Assembly: GCA_949361645.1 (NCBI GenBank)
Contig: OX442420.1
Coordinates: 3,579,882 to 3,643,881 of the forward strand
From: Spongilla lacustris
Lineage: Eukaryota; Porifera; Demospongiae; Spongillida; Spongillidae
DNA length: 64,000 bases
Reading direction: 5' to 3'
Notes under the pieces: generated by a model
The model's database searches: none
Seen by the model: only the letters and a program-made list of their open reading frames with translations
Told to the model about the DNA's origin: nothing
Shown here: positions 43,577-55,920 of the stretch, piece by piece
Numbering within the stretch: position 1 is the stretch's first letter
How the letters are laid out: each line of letters starts with the position of its first letter
Position numbers and translations under genes: made by a program

Positions 43577-44990
43577 GGGCTGCATTGCATGACTGATAGG
43601 GCTCCATCCACCCCACCATACCCTGAGTTATTAAGTGCAGGTGCCTGATTGGGTTTACTGGATGGGGTGGGCTCAGTGCGTAAGGGAAGGACTAACCCAA
43701 ATTTGGTAGGTAATGAGTACTGCAGCAGCCAAAAAGTGTTTAATTACAAAAAGAAACATGCATATATACACAGGAAAAGGTCATTGTACAGTCCAGCTGG
43801 AGCCAGTACAAACACGCATTCACTACACTACTTCCTTCTTCGAAAAGGCCGGCCTCTTTGATCCGGCGGGTGTCTTATTCGCTGCAGGTAACGACAAGGC
43901 GGTGGCTGATCTGCAGCTGGTTGTTCATCCTGGGGGTTAGCCACTTCTGCTTGTGCATCTTCATAACCATGAACTTCTAAGGCATGTTGTTCCTCTTCCG
44001 GAGATGGTTGTTGTACTATTTCTTGGAATTCCACTACCTCAAGGTCATCACTGTCATCAAAGAATTGCAATGTAATTACTCTGGGCGATGACGACTTTGA
44101 TTTGTACTGGTTGGGCCCTCTGCTTCTGGATTTTTAGCTTCAACATCATCAAAGTCCAGATGAATATCACTAGGGCATGGCTTCAGGTGATTTAAGTGTA
44201 CGACCATCCTTTTACGCCTCCGTGCTGCAATACGTCGTAGATCAAGTATTCTGTAGGTGACCGCAGAAAGCCTCTTCACCACCCTAAATGGTCCAGGGAC
44301 AATGGAGCTTCCTAGGCTTTCCCTTGGGAAAAACAGGGGTATGTAACCATACAAGGTCACCTGGTTCATACTGCTTCCCATGGACTCTCTGATTGTAGAC
44401 CTTCATGATCTCCGTTGCTGTCCCCATATTATCCCGAGCAACTCGGAGGCCCCTTGTAAGATTTACTCTAGCTGTCTTGCGTACTCATGTTGTGGCTGGG
44501 ATTCAGTTGGAGTGGACCCATAGACTAGATCCCCTGACAACATGGCCTGCCACCTGTAAATTAAAGGGGAGAGGTGTATTGAGGTATTATAGGCCATACA
44601 AATTTTCCTCAAATGCAATTCCCATGAGTAGGGTTGTCCTGGGCAGATGATTAGATCATTCAGCAAGTCCATCTGATTGCGGGTGGTATGGTGTTGTACG
44701 TGTCTTACTGATTTACACACTTCTTTCATCACGTCAGACCTTGATCAGAATGCAACTGCTGAGAGATAGAGAACCAGCAGAAGAATTCATCAATTATCAG
44801 AATTCAGCTACTGTTTAGGAATGGCATAGGCTTAATCTGCCCATCTGAATGGCATAGGTTTCTGCCTATCTGGTGAAGTAGTCTAAAATATATGGGTTCT
44901 TAGCCTCCCCCGGGGTTATAGGTCCAATTATGCCTACTGCAACAATTTGCATTGGGTGCCCAGAACTCACCAGGGCACTCAAAAGTCATC
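43577..44990 (-). pseudogene. Retroelement copy B, part 2: LTR-like block and Ty3/gypsy integrase
   Basis: Beyond the inserted element, copy B resumes. Minus-strand content in gene order: integrase core remnants (44990-44463, with NHLPRTT where GLVERLN continues in copy A and a stop at the catalytic-glutamate region); an integrase C-terminal region (44381-44076) with GPFRVVKRLSAVTYRI and RKRMVVHLNHLKPC, a clear gypsy-type tail; a Pro/Glu-rich end (44070-43828) with RRKRHPPD-like basic residues; then the LTR-like block (43860-43640). Several stops and frame changes make it inactive. It preserves the 3' integrase region better than copy A. Confidence 0.75.
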
Positions 44991-46229
44991 TCAGGTTTTG
45001 CCTTTACCTTTGAGCTCATTGTTCCCCGTCCAATGTCCAATGTCCCATTGCGCAAGAAGTTTCGATGGCCATTGGTGGTGTTCACTCCTCACGAGAATCT
45101 GTCGGCCCAGTCTTTGATATGCAAGCCCGTCGTATAGCCGAAGACACTTAACCTGGTCTCACATTCCTAGGCCTGCCAGAATCCAAGTATCCACGGATCC
45201 TCGTACAAGTACGCTTCCGTACCATCACTCCATGATGCCTCTCTCGTTACCAATTGTAATGCGGTCCTCGACAACTCAGCCAGATCTCCCAGCACACGTG
45301 CACCCTATTACTTCATTAATGCATGCAAGCTTGAGGGAGGTATCAGACAATATGGAATCCACAGTCTGCCCGTGCTTCATCGTCGCATCTCCTTCAGTCT
45401 GACTCCCCATGAGGGTCCTATTTCTTAGCAATACATGGTGATAATGGAACCGAGCCCCATTTAGCAGTACTGTCCGGCTCCTCATTCTCTCGAGCTTCCT
45501 CGGAAACACCTCGTAATTCTCGTCAACACATGTATACACTTATCTGTGTCACCTTCTTCATCTACATCAGTGACATCTGGAGAGCAAAGCACATCCCCAT
45601 CACCCACTCGACCTAGCTGAGGGAGGAAGCCTTGCATAATTGAAGGTTGTACATGTACTGCAAACTTGTTTTTAAGCTCAAGTGTGCTACGATCCGCCAC
45701 ATTCCTGCCAAAGCAAGACCTATCTTTGCTAAGCTGCCTTATAAGAAATGTTAAACAAAAATACTGAAGAGGCGTGGTTAAATCTTTTAGTGCGTCCGAT
45801 TGCTTTCTCGCCGAAAAGGTCGTCACCATAAGAACAGTTCAATTATTTCACTATGCAAAAAGCGAGTTTCAGGCACTTTGGAGACATGCGACCAACTATA
45901 GTGCGTCCAATAACCCCAAAACTACAAAGCAGTTCGACGTGCTCAATTCTGCCATTGCACTAGCTAGGGAAGGTTCGTTTGTGAGGTTCTGGCATTGCAC
46001 CAAATAATAATTCTACCTTCCAACTGCTGCTCCTCAAGGTCTTGTCCCAGTACCCCTGCTCTCATGGCTACAGAAAACAACATACTTCCTCAGTATTTTG
46101 ATTTACTTTCAGTGTTGAGATCTTTCCCTAAAGTGGTCCTTCAGGACTACGCATACAGCACTTATTGGACACTGCAGAAGTTCACCTTCCAAATCCAATC
46201 TGTCCTTCATTTAGAGAGGTAGTGTGTCT
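44991..46229. other. Unassigned ORFs between retroelement copy B and a LINE
   Basis: Two overlapping minus-strand frames (45482-45829 and 45276-45539) look like one coding stretch broken by a frameshift near 45520: hydrophilic protein with VGDGDVLCSPDVTDVDEEGD, then NYEVFPRKLERMRSRT. A plus-strand frame 45774-46007 (TIRTVQLFHYAKSEFQALWR) may be the upstream part of the LINE that follows. None has a motif I can name. They could be relics of a further element. Confidence 0.35.
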
Positions 46230-48225
46230 CCTGGATTCTGAGCGTGCGCCGGTAGAAGTTGCCAAATTCTTAGCAGGTGGCAGCCTCGTTGCCCTTATTT
46301 ATACCCAATGGTTCCCAAGATATCCGGCCCATCGCAGTGGGTGAAGCACTGAGACGGTTAACAAGCAAGTGCCTTTGCATTCTACCGACGGTAAAGGCAG
46401 TAGAATATTTTGAGGGGTACCAAACAGGAGTAGAGTGCCCAGGCGGGTCTGAGACAACAATTCATGGATTCATGGATTGTATTGTAATCCACTGGAACAA
46501 TGAAGATTTCATCACCCTGAAAATTGACTTCCAGAACGCCTTCAATATTATCTCATGCCAGGCATTAGTTGAAAAATGCCACACACACTTCCCAGAGATA
46601 CCGCCCCAACACCCAATGCTCTTTCACCCCATGGGCACTATATCCTCCGAGGCAGGTGTGCAGCAAGGGGATCCCTTGGGGCCACTCTTCTTTTGCTTAG
46701 TCCTGCATGAGTTGGTAGCCACCATAGCTTCAGACGAAGAGGCGTCCCATTTGTTGTACCACAAATGGTATATGAATGAGGGCGTAGTAGCTGGCACTGC
46801 AATGGCCAGAGTGATTGCAATTATAAAAGAACAGAGACCTCACTTAGGCCTGTTCATCAAAGATTCAAACAGCTCTCTAGTAAATGCAATCTGAATACCT
46901 TTCCAGTGCAGATGAAAAGGTCCAATACACCGAACTTGGTGCATCTGGGTGCTCCAATCGGAGACCTGATTTTCTGTGCAAAATTCATCTCAAATCTTCG
47001 CTCCAAGATCCATGGTCTGCTTTCCAGGTTGTAGCAGATTGGTCCCAAAGACCCCCCCAGGTTGCTTATTTGTTGCTATGCTTCTGTGGCAGCTTCTGCA
47101 AAGTACAAATGTAGTACACCTGGTCAGATTAACTCCTCCCTCCCTGGTGGCTGAAGCTCTAAGTTTATTTGACTCGGACATCCGGCGCTGCTTCACGGAA
47201 TGCACCAGCGTGGATGTCTTAGACATTGCCGGGCACCAGGCAGAGCTGAGTTCTAATAGACGAGGCCTGGGTCTTCATAGTCTTTGCCACCATTCAAGTG
47301 CTTGCTTCATCGCGTCCATTAGTCAGTCAGGAATTGCCCTTAGAGAGAACCACCATTTGTAGCAGTCCATCGATAACCTCAAGATTGTTCATATCATTGG
47401 GGACTAGGATTCTGGAAGTGTCCAGGACATCCTTGATGCCCCAATTCACCAGAGGAACTTGTCATCCATGATTGAGGACCAGCAGCTGAGGATATTGGCT
47501 TCATTACCAGCACAGCGTGCTTGTCTCCTCTCTGTGTCATCTCCCATGCTTCAGCTTAGCTCTCAGTCATGCCCACACCCCAACTCAAATTACACCTGGA
47601 GCCGCATGAATTCCAGGTGGCTTTTAAATGGTGGCTTGGAATGGACCCCTCCCAAAATGCCTGTTGTTCCCTCTGTCCTTTACATGCCATAGATACCCAG
47701 GGTCATCACGCTCTCACGTGTAAAAGTGGCGGTGATCTAATTGTAAGGCACAATGCTCTGCGCGACACATTTAGGGAATCTTGCAAGCTGGCATGTAACT
47801 TGAAGCAGGCAGTAGCCTAGACGAAGAGGGTAGACAAACTCGCCCAGCAGACATCCTGGTCGAGAACTGGGAGTTTGGCAAACCGGCAGCATTGGATTTC
47901 ACCGTCACATCACTGCTAAATCCCACTACTTTAAATGAAGCGAGTTGACGGCTGGATCCACTGCATCGGCTGCTGAAGCCTGCAAACATGCTACCAATGA
48001 TGCAAAATGCAACCACATTAGGGCTGGGTTTGCATCCCTTTAGCCGTGGAGACATACGGGTGTTGGGGCATTAAGTGTCTTGACAGACTAGCTGCACGTA
48101 TCACTAATACTCGCACAGCTCATCCCAAGTCTTCAGCTGTGTTGGCTCTGTATGGTAGGCTCCGCATCATTCTAGTGACAGCCAATGTAAGGGCCATATT
48201 AGCTAGGTCTTCCGCAATTTATTGA
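46230..48225 (+). mobile_element. LINE retrotransposon, decayed copy 1
   Basis: A plus-strand non-LTR element reads in broken frames: reverse transcriptase (46277-46894), C-terminal region (46976-47362, LVAEALSLFDSDIRR), a zinc-finger-like block (47569-47820, EFQVAFKWWLG, CSLCPLHAID..GHHALTC) and an endonuclease-like tail (47820-48225, RPADILVENWEFGKPAALDF as loose words, ending ILVTANVRAILARSS). Several frameshifts separate the blocks. It belongs with the copies at 19447-19846 and 53784-57100. The tail resembles the restriction-like or C-terminal domain of LINEs common in marine invertebrates; clade name not assigned. Confidence 0.75.
46277..46894 (+). pseudogene. LINE reverse-transcriptase domain, copy 1
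   Basis: The frame shows DIRPIAVGEALRRLTSKC (RT motif 1-2 region), LKIDFQNAFNIISCQAL (the catalytic aspartate in IDFQNAFN) and GVQQGDPLGPLFFCLVLH (the QGDPLGP box). It then loses the YADD-type region in a frame change near 46730, where the frame reads HLLYHKWYM in place of the expected catalytic box. The protein is therefore inactive. Confidence 0.8.
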
Positions 48226-48786
48226 ATCCTAGTGTCTTAATTGATTATAATTATTACATTTAAAAAAATAATTAATGACTTCATGATACAGCACAAATCC
48301 CGAGTAACATCTCAGTAAATTATTTTACAGTAGTCAAAAGCATACCATATTAGCCAATAATCTGAATTCATCCTTGGTGTAGAGTGGAACTTCGTATAAG
48401 GAATTCTGGTGTGGTTTGAAAAATATCTCGGCCATTTTAAGTGGTGCAATGATGACAAACACATTTTTAAGTAGCGGGAGACCCAAACTAAATCACTAGG
48501 GTGTTTTTGGTCCGTATAAACCTTCAGTTGTTTTAATTCGACATGACCCAACTTTACCCGACCATGCTCACGCGTTCACTGCACTTTCTAGGATATAGTA
48601 ATGGGTCTCGCTGTGTGGTTCGATCAAACTTCAGTGATTCCTATACCTATAAATACTTTAAATAGCAATGCACCACTTACCGTTTGTTCAAAATAATTCA
48701 AAAACGACAATAGCCTAGAGAGCTGCCATCTTTTTCACACAAATTGGGTTTATTGTACAGTTATTAAAAATTAACTCCTTTTATTA

Positions 48787-49092
48787 TTGTTAACGGGCGT
48801 TAAATATACATTCCAGTCGTGCGCACGCTGCGTTTTGGCTCAACCCTACTCTATGGCAAGCCTTGGTGGAAAGAAACCTAAACCAGTGCACGAGAGAGAG
48901 TGTGAAACGCTCTTATCAGGACAGATTCCTTGCACATCCATTAAAAGTGGGGATGAGACGATCCGTTTCCGTAGTGTCATGGGAAAGTGGTACTTCCATC
49001 TGACCTACAACCCATGGCCAGTAGGACATTCGAAAAGCAAAAGAGTGACAGTAGAGGACCCGGATGAGAGCTACGTTCTAGGTACTAGGTAA
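48787..49092 (+). CDS. Unassigned ORF, 101 codons
   Basis: Not recognised. The second half looks like an ordered domain: KPVHERECETLLSGQIPC, TIRFRSVMGKWYFHLTYNPWP and SKRVTVEDPDESYVLGTR, with balanced composition and few low-complexity residues. An internal ATG (SMASLGGKK, 48853) could be the start. It ends at a TAA shortly after GTR; a possible GTAGGTAC-like context is not convincing as a donor. Confidence 0.35.
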   Translation: MLTGVKYTFQSCARCVLAQPYSMASLGGKKPKPVHERECETLLSGQIPCTSIKSGDETIRFRSVMGKWYFHLTYNPWPVGHSKSKRVTVEDPDESYVLGTR

Positions 49093-49468
49093 AGGTTATT
49101 GGCAAGCCCATTGTTCAAACAACAGGGATCTGCACAAGATCTACCATCAGCAGCCCCTCCCACTCCCAACTACACAACCAGATCATACTCCAACAACATC
49201 AGTGACATCAATACTATGCCGGGCTGTAAAAGTAAAACTCACCTACCGAGCCTCTGATATAATGTTGTGTTGTAATTTCAATTAAAAATGCAAAATAAAA
49301 AATCAAATAATTTTTTTTTCAAATAAAGTCTCTTATTATCCCCTTTATGTCACTACAAAGCTATGCATGTAAATAATAATATATAAAAAGCATAGGTTGC
49401 ATAGAAACACGGTGCCATTACTGGGTCATTTATACGTGGTTCCACTCTAGCTGAATCAATCCTGTCTA

Positions 49469-49831
49469 TTGAGTCAGGAACCAAACATTGCAAGTGTGAA
49501 ATCGAAAGATTCAATGATGGCAATGGCGTGGGCAATTCCAAACCCTTATGCGGACATCCAGAAGAAAATAACAAATCTGGTCAAAACTGCGTCTGATTGT
49601 GTAACTATGTTTAGTAACAACACAATTAAAGTCACAGAACTAAAACAAGAATTTGAAACTTGGTGCACTGAGTATAAGGACGACAAAGTTGGGGCAACTA
49701 TCGACACCTTGACGCAATTTATTACCGTGTTTTATTTCTGGAGTGGAAAGTCGCTGAAGGCAAGGCATGTTATGAGCAGTCCTCTAGACTATATCTTGCA
49801 CAGGTTTGCTCCAACTTTCAAGGCACCATAA
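49469..49831 (+). CDS. Unassigned ORF, 120 codons, helical
   Basis: Not recognised. The sequence after residue 25 is predominantly helical by eye (YADIQKKITNLVKTASDCV, VTELKQEFETWCTEYKDDK) and ends LHRFAPTFKAP before a stop. The frame is open upstream of the ATG for some codons beyond a TTGAGTCAG acceptor-like site, so it may be an internal or terminal exon. Confidence 0.35.
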   Translation: MSQEPNIASVKSKDSMMAMAWAIPNPYADIQKKITNLVKTASDCVTMFSNNTIKVTELKQEFETWCTEYKDDKVGATIDTLTQFITVFYFWSGKSLKARHVMSSPLDYILHRFAPTFKAP

Positions 49832-50154
49832 GCAGCTATGTTATGCTGGATAGGACACATGAAAGCTTAAATCCCGATGAGCACAAGTATCTTCCGAATT
49901 TAACAGATCTTAATAAAGCAATGGCGCATAGCCCTTCTCCGTTATAGTTTGAACGATGGAACTATGTCTGTAATACATTCAATTGGCCTACGGAACAGTG
50001 GAACAGGCGCACTACTCCCAATGAAATATTGTGCATAATACCCTTATTGAAGTCACAAAATGATGATAACCGCTCAACAGACTGAACTTTTCCTTCCATG
50101 AATTAACAAATGGATTTCAATTAGCCTCGCAATTAGCAACTAACTAATGGAGAT

Positions 50155-50391
50155 GTGTTGCTAGGCAAAGATTACAGAGATTTTACATACGAATTCTTAA
50201 TTTACGTTGATTCCTACAAGTACAGAATGATTTCTGCCGGATTTCTTCTGAACGATTTCATGATTCTCATTCTAAGAATGTACGAGTCAGAGTCGTCAAG
50301 CCAATCACGGAAGAACGGAAAGGAGAGAAAACTAATCGATGAAAGAATAAAATGGAGGGTGTGTACTCTGAATGTCATAAGCTGTTTCTAA
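50155..50391 (+). CDS. Unassigned ORF, 78 codons
   Basis: Not recognised. It has an aromatic N-terminal half (KDYRDFTYEFLIYVDSYKYR) and a basic C-terminal half (SQSRKNGKERKLIDERIKWR). It could be an exon or chance. Immediately downstream is another short frame. Confidence 0.25.
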   Translation: MLLGKDYRDFTYEFLIYVDSYKYRMISAGFLLNDFMILILRMYESESSSQSRKNGKERKLIDERIKWRVCTLNVISCF

Positions 50392-50414
50392 ATTAAGTTA
50401 AAGAGCTGAGATAA

Positions 50415-50585
50415 ATGACCGAAACTTTGTGCGACACAGAAACCTACATGTATGAAACACTTCGTCGCCGTGCTTCGTCTCTGGAGTGGAATATCCGTAA
50501 AGCAAAGACTGCTAGAATGGACAGTCAGCAGCGGTGGCGGAGCAATATAAAAAAGCAGGGTTTGTACAGATTTTGGAATCCTTGA
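50415..50585 (+). CDS. Unassigned small ORF, 56 codons
   Basis: ATG at 50415 follows the previous frame by 23 bases. The product is charged and helical (YETLRRRASSLEWNIRKAK, MDSQQRWRSNIKKQG) and stops at 50585. Its 3' part contains CAGCGGTGGCGGAGC, similar to the CAGGGGCGGCGGAGC end of the element at 34009, so the ORF may be cut by an insertion end. Confidence 0.25.
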   Translation: MTETLCDTETYMYETLRRRASSLEWNIRKAKTARMDSQQRWRSNIKKQGLYRFWNP

Positions 50586-51600
50586 AAGGTTATGGATATG
50601 CGTTTTATGATTTCAAGGGCCCGGAAAAGTTAAGGAATATGGCACAAAGTTTTTAAATTTTTATGCGCGCTGAAAAGTTAGCCCAGCTGTAAGCAAAGTA
50701 CTCTTCTAAAATCGTCGTGTTGGATGCTGATCAACATGTGTTGCGTTTCGAATTGGCGCTATGCTTAGCTACAGCAGTTATGTTTTGGTATCAACAATCG
50801 TTAGTAATGTATGAATGTTACACTTGCTTTCCACTTGAGCTGCAATAATACTAATAACACACATAAATGTATTAGAGACTGTGTCCTGAGGACGATGAAC
50901 TAGTGCGCTTGATGTACTGCTCATGGGAAACAGGTAACACATGCTGCATCGCATTGCGCGTGTGTCGCACGTATTGATACACAACGATGCTTTAGGAACT
51001 TGGCATTTCTTTATTAAACGTGGGTATTGAAGTAAATTAATATGCCCCGTTGTAGGCTTGCACGTGAATATACAAGTACGTTTCTCGTGAGTGGTTGGTA
51101 CATTTAAGTGTGCTGATATTCTGCTTCATTTTTGACAATTGGATGCCAGGCATTTGCTCATTCAATGATGCATGGCTTGCAGATGTTCAACTTAAACACG
51201 TGTTGCTATATGGATTTAAATAAAACGTAATAAAGCAAAAGCAATGGGCAAAGCTGGCCTTATCAGTCATGCTGATGGGAAAAAGCATAACCAACTTCTT
51301 TCGGTATAAACTACAAAGGGGCAGCCAAACATAACTGGATTTCTTGGCAATGATGATGATGTACGACCAACTAATGTACATGTACAGACCACTTCTATTT
51401 CAAGCTTTGTGTCTGAAAAAAGTTTTATAATACTGACCTTTTGTGGACGTTAAATGTGATTGAGAAGCACTACTCTTTTAGAAGTTGATTGTTGTAATGC
51501 TAGTGACATATTCAAACAAATGTTGACAGTGAGATTGCTGCAAGATTTAGTTGTGGTGAACGAAAATGTGCATATTTATCATCTTTTGGATTGGCTCCAT

Positions 51601-51717
51601 AAAGTCCAATGCTTTGAGACGTGCAGGTAAAGAGAAAGATAAGAAGCTTTTGGCAATTAATGACCAGTTAAACACAAAGCTACAAGAGTTAAATACTCTA
51701 TGGCTGAACATTTGATT
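51601..51717 (+). CDS. Possible coiled-coil exon fragment
   Basis: The plus strand encodes about 38 residues of highly helical, charged sequence (LRRAGKEKDKKLLAINDQL, then NTKLQELNTLWLNI) ending in TGA. There is no ATG in frame nearby; if real it is a terminal exon. The function is unknown. Confidence 0.25.
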
Positions 51718-52327
51718 CAGATTTCATCCGTCCAACTTTGTATCATTACCATCAGTGTTCATCACAATAATTACAACTTCTGATCTGCCACTGAGGAGAT
51801 TTGCATAGCTTATACACCTCCATCACTTATTACTTGTAGGCCTTGAAAAGGGTATAAAAGTTAGTAATGAGCTCATGAAAGGTTTAGGAAATTTTTAGAT
51901 AGCTTTGCTGTATGAACCCTGAAAAAGTGATACGGCGGTTGGGGGGGGGGTGTTGAGCCTTGCAATAGGCCAATTCAATTACGGGTGGGGGTCAGCGTAA
52001 TCACTTCATTTACCTGCTCTGTCAAGGAAATATCCACAGTCTCATCAGCACTCATACACTAAAACCAGCTGGAGGAAACGTCCTTCACTATGGATTGCTG
52101 TATTTTCTGAGCCATCATTCATAGGATGCATCACCTGTACATGTTTTGCTGCAGCCATCTATTCAGCACATCAAGCAGAATCACCTGCCAGCTAGGAGTT
52201 GGTACAGATTTCATCTTTCTTCTTCATGACCACGTAATGCACTTGGTAGTGTTGGTCGAGCTAGTTATTCAATAGAGGTAAAAATGTTGTGAAGGCAATT
52301 CCTTGCTTCAAGTTGTTCTGCCACTAA

Positions 52328-52693
52328 CTACCTTTGGATTTGAAGCTGAAGATTAATTTCAACTCTTCTCACATGATGCTTCCACTTAAATACTGCTTCC
52401 GTGTGGTGCTTACTAGTGCAATGAAGCTCAAATTTCCAGTTGTCAAAGCCAGATGTGCATGCATTGTGATGAAGGCAGAATTGTGATTCTTTGACAGGGC
52501 CATTTGGTGTTGAACATGTACATTTCGGCATACAAAGCAGTATACTTTGTTGTTTTTGCATTCCCAATGAAGCCAGTCGAACCACTATCAAACCAGGTGG
52601 GTTGAAATGAACGATACTAAGGTTTTGCCAGGCCGAACCGCCTCTTAGGAAAAACTCCAGAGTGTGGTTGATGAGGCTTATCCCACAGTTCAA
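52328..52693 (-). CDS. Unassigned ORF, 121 codons
   Basis: Not recognised. Mixed composition with several cysteines and histidines (LLCMPKCTCS, FCLHHNACTS, LHCTSKHH). It could be a relic exon; no paired splice sites or domain were identified. Confidence 0.25.
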   Translation of the reverse strand: MNCGISLINHTLEFFLRGGSAWQNLSIVHFNPPGLIVVRLASLGMQKQQSILLCMPKCTCSTPNGPVKESQFCLHHNACTSGFDNWKFELHCTSKHHTEAVFKWKHHVRRVEINLQLQIQR

Positions 52694-54252
52694 GCTCTGT
52701 ATGAAGATCTATATTAGTCGTTGATATTGATGCGGCACTCATAGTAGCGTGAGGATCAATCTGTCTCGATCGGACTCCGAAAAATCAGAAACTGCAACGC
52801 AGTCCTTGGCATTCATGAGAAGTACCTTCCTGGTCCTGTTCGTCAATTGTGGCGCCATTCTTGGCACCAAGCACAATTACGGATAATGCTGCCATCTTAT
52901 TATTACCTTGTACCTACATGGTGGATTATTAATCCTTGTACATATCTAGAGAGTTAAAATAGACTATAAAGGGTTAGGGTTAAACACGTGCGTAGTAACG
53001 CATTATACGTATAAATAGCTTCCCAAAAAAAGTGGTACCGCGGTGCGCACATCTTGCCCGGCCCAGTCCCGGCATTCGCCGCACTTGCCGTAGCGTACAG
53101 GCCACCTATGGGACCGTGCTATTTTATGTCTAGCACAGTTTAACTTTTGCACCTGTACAGATTTTTTTGTTCTGCATGCCGTTGCAGCTTTTCGTGCTAT
53201 GTCCGGTATGATAAATCAATCTGTTAAAAGTGCAGCTATGGCTCGTTTTCTTTTCCAAAAGTAGCACAAGTTGTTTTGCTGTTGGCCTACAGCAATGGAG
53301 CAGAAGAAAAAGTTTTTAGCACAAAAAAATAAAACCTAATCTTTCCTTAGTATTTTAACAATAAAACTAGCTATTCCTTTGATTATGAACCTCCTCACAC
53401 ACACGAAACCGTTTTGATTCAAGCAAAAAATGTACGCATATGTTGCGAAACAGTGGAGAAGTTGGCAAAAAAACTGTGTTTGGACCAATAATAGAAGATA
53501 AATGAGTGTGGACCCAAATATAACGCGACACATTTTATTTTCAATTGCCCTTATTGCTAGATGGCTAGTAAAGCTTATTCCGTTTTCAAATTTTGGATAC
53601 CTCAAACCACCAGGTTATACAAATCAAGAGAATTGTAAAATTGCAGAAAAATGTTAAGATCAAGTATCACGTAATACATACCTCAAAGATAAATAGGTTT
53701 CTAGTCAGTTATAGTACATAAACATAAAATACTAAGTATATAATAATACACAAAAAAACGTTAACCCCCCCCCTCCAAAAAAGTCAGTACCGGAAGGAGA
53801 AAAAAGTGTTCCTATTATGGAGGCAGCCGTGCCTGTGACCTAGCTCCTTCAGGAAGATCAGGGAAAGAGGACCAACTACACCTGATGTTTCATAGGCAAC
53901 AGGGGTGAAAGATATGCCTGGGTGTCCCTCCAGATTTGAGTATTTGACCTTTTTCCAGTCCTTTGCCTGACTGGCGACAGCACCTGCTGCCATAGTGGAC
54001 TGTGCCAGGTGAGATGGAGCATAGGTGTCAGAACAGGTGGCACCCCAAACCAAAAGGTTCCTGTTCTTCCATGGGACCATTGTGATACCATCGGAACGTT
54101 TCCCATCAGAGCGGTCTAGGCCTGTGGGTTCAAGTCTGGATGGGATGTGGGAGGTGGTCAGGGCTCGATGGAAGATTTCATTTAGAGCAGCATGACGATA
54201 ATGATGACCAGTACTAAACCGACAGCTGAGACCATGTCTTAAGACCAGACTG

Positions 54253-55292
54253 CTCAAGGCTGCCACCTAATGAAATTACGTCATAAAAAATGGCGCCTAT
54301 GTACAAAAAGTCAAATCTCACGCAAAATGCGTCCCCTATGATAGAAACTTTAGACGAGTGTATTTTATACACTGTTCCAACTATTTGTAACGTTCTATGA
54401 TTAGAAAAAATCCCTGCGGTATGTAACCGCTTGGAATACGGCGATATAACCAATTACGGCTGTATGCCGGGATGTTGCGATCCGTGTCTTGAAAACTAAT
54501 GGGGTATTTAAAATCCCCATATGTTTGCACTTATTATGCCGACTGGGGAACTTAGAGGATTGGCTTGCTGTATTCAAAACAACCATGAACAAAGTTCAAA
54601 ATGGCCGACCAGCTGCACAAAGACTAATGAATCTTCGATGCACGGTCCAGTTATTGAAAACCCCAGTAATAAACCATAAGTATCACCCTAGAAGAAGCTG
54701 CCCAGCATTAAAAAGTTACCTTCGAGCGAGCCTTCCATCTTCGAGCTGCATAGCCATTTTCATCCGAAGTTCGTTAATATAGGCTACGCGGGTCAAGTAC
54801 AGGGACGGCTGATTAGTGTTGCTCGACAGCTGCTTTTAATTTTTGGCAATCGTTAGTTTGGGATCATATAACGCAAATGTTATGCTGTGGATCTAGCTAG
54901 GGTCATAATACACACCCAGGCTTTTCTACATTTGTATCATAAATGGTGATTGTATCATAGCAAAAAACATATTTGAAACATCGATCTTAGCAAGCAGATA
55001 TGTATCAAAAATGTTTTGCTAGTATGATACAAATACACTTATCTGATACAATTATGTATACACTTGCGGAGATGAATGTTTCAAAAATGTATTACATATT
55101 TGGTATAAAATGAACTTTCCTGGTGGTGTAGGTATGAAAGTTGTACAAAAGTATACGTCATACGCTAACGGGAGATCGATAAGTAACGATCCGCATAACG
55201 TCGACGTCATAATGATGAAATACAAACATGAATGTTGACAAAGTGTCAACAACATGAAAACAAGATTTTTAACATGTAGCAGCCTTAACTAC
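54253..55292. mobile_element. 1.04-kb insertion inside LINE copy 2
   Basis: LINE homology stops at about 55293 and resumes at about 54252. The insert ends share imperfect inverted repeats (AAGGCTGCCAC near 54256 and its near-complement near 55283). CCAGACTG (54245-54252) and CCTGAGTG (55293-55300) agree at 6 of 8 bases, a possible worn 8-bp target duplication. Interior ORFs, such as 54401-54592 (minus), are not recognised. A repeat pair of the type TTTGTATCATA/TATGATACAAA lies at 54930-55035. Confidence 0.55.
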
Positions 55293-55920
55293 CCTGAGTG
55301 GTCAACTGCTGCACCACAATGCTGGCAAGAATGTGGCCTGCACAGAGCTACTCCAAGGCGGAGACCAACTGCCACTCTAATTGTATCATTGTAGCCAGGC
55401 ACCAGACTCCTTCCTGGAGACAGCCAGTAGGCGAGCCCTAGTGATGGCATCAGAGGCTTGGTCTAACAAAGCTGCAGAGACAGCCTCTACAAATGGAGTG
55501 TCCCATGCCTTTTGGGAAAAAGATGCTTTGTCCTGAGGAGGAGATTGTTGATGGCCCTGTGACCACACAGAGATAGCTTTGTCTTTGTACAGCAGGTCTG
55601 CTGACAGGAGACGTGGTGGTAGGATCTTGTGGACAAGGTTCTGAGAGCTATGTACAGAAGCAAGGAAAGCTGATAGTGCTAGCTGTACAGCACTCAGAAT
55701 GCCAAGGCCCCCAAGTCAAACTGGATGTGTGGCCTGAGTCCAGGCTACTTCATTAAGGCAGATGTTCGTGATGGAACAAAGAATTTTCCGAAGTTATTGA
55801 AGTGTGGTTGAGAGGAAACAGGATGTTGTCTGCAGCAGGTAAAAAGCTTTGGGATGGCAAAAGCATTGCGGAGTAGTAGGATTGCACCATGTGAGAAAAT
55901 GTGCTGCAATCTCTCACCCA

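Larger units (their letters stand above)
48226..53783. other. Region of unassigned short ORFs
   Basis: No complete gene can be built. Stretches that look coding are listed separately (48787-49092, 49469-49831, 50155-50391, 50415-50585, 51601-51717, 52328-52693). They may be exons of one poorly resolved plus-strand gene or unrelated relics. Between them the DNA is AT-rich with no repeat I can define. The segment 52700-53783 shows nothing beyond short ORFs. Confidence 0.4.
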
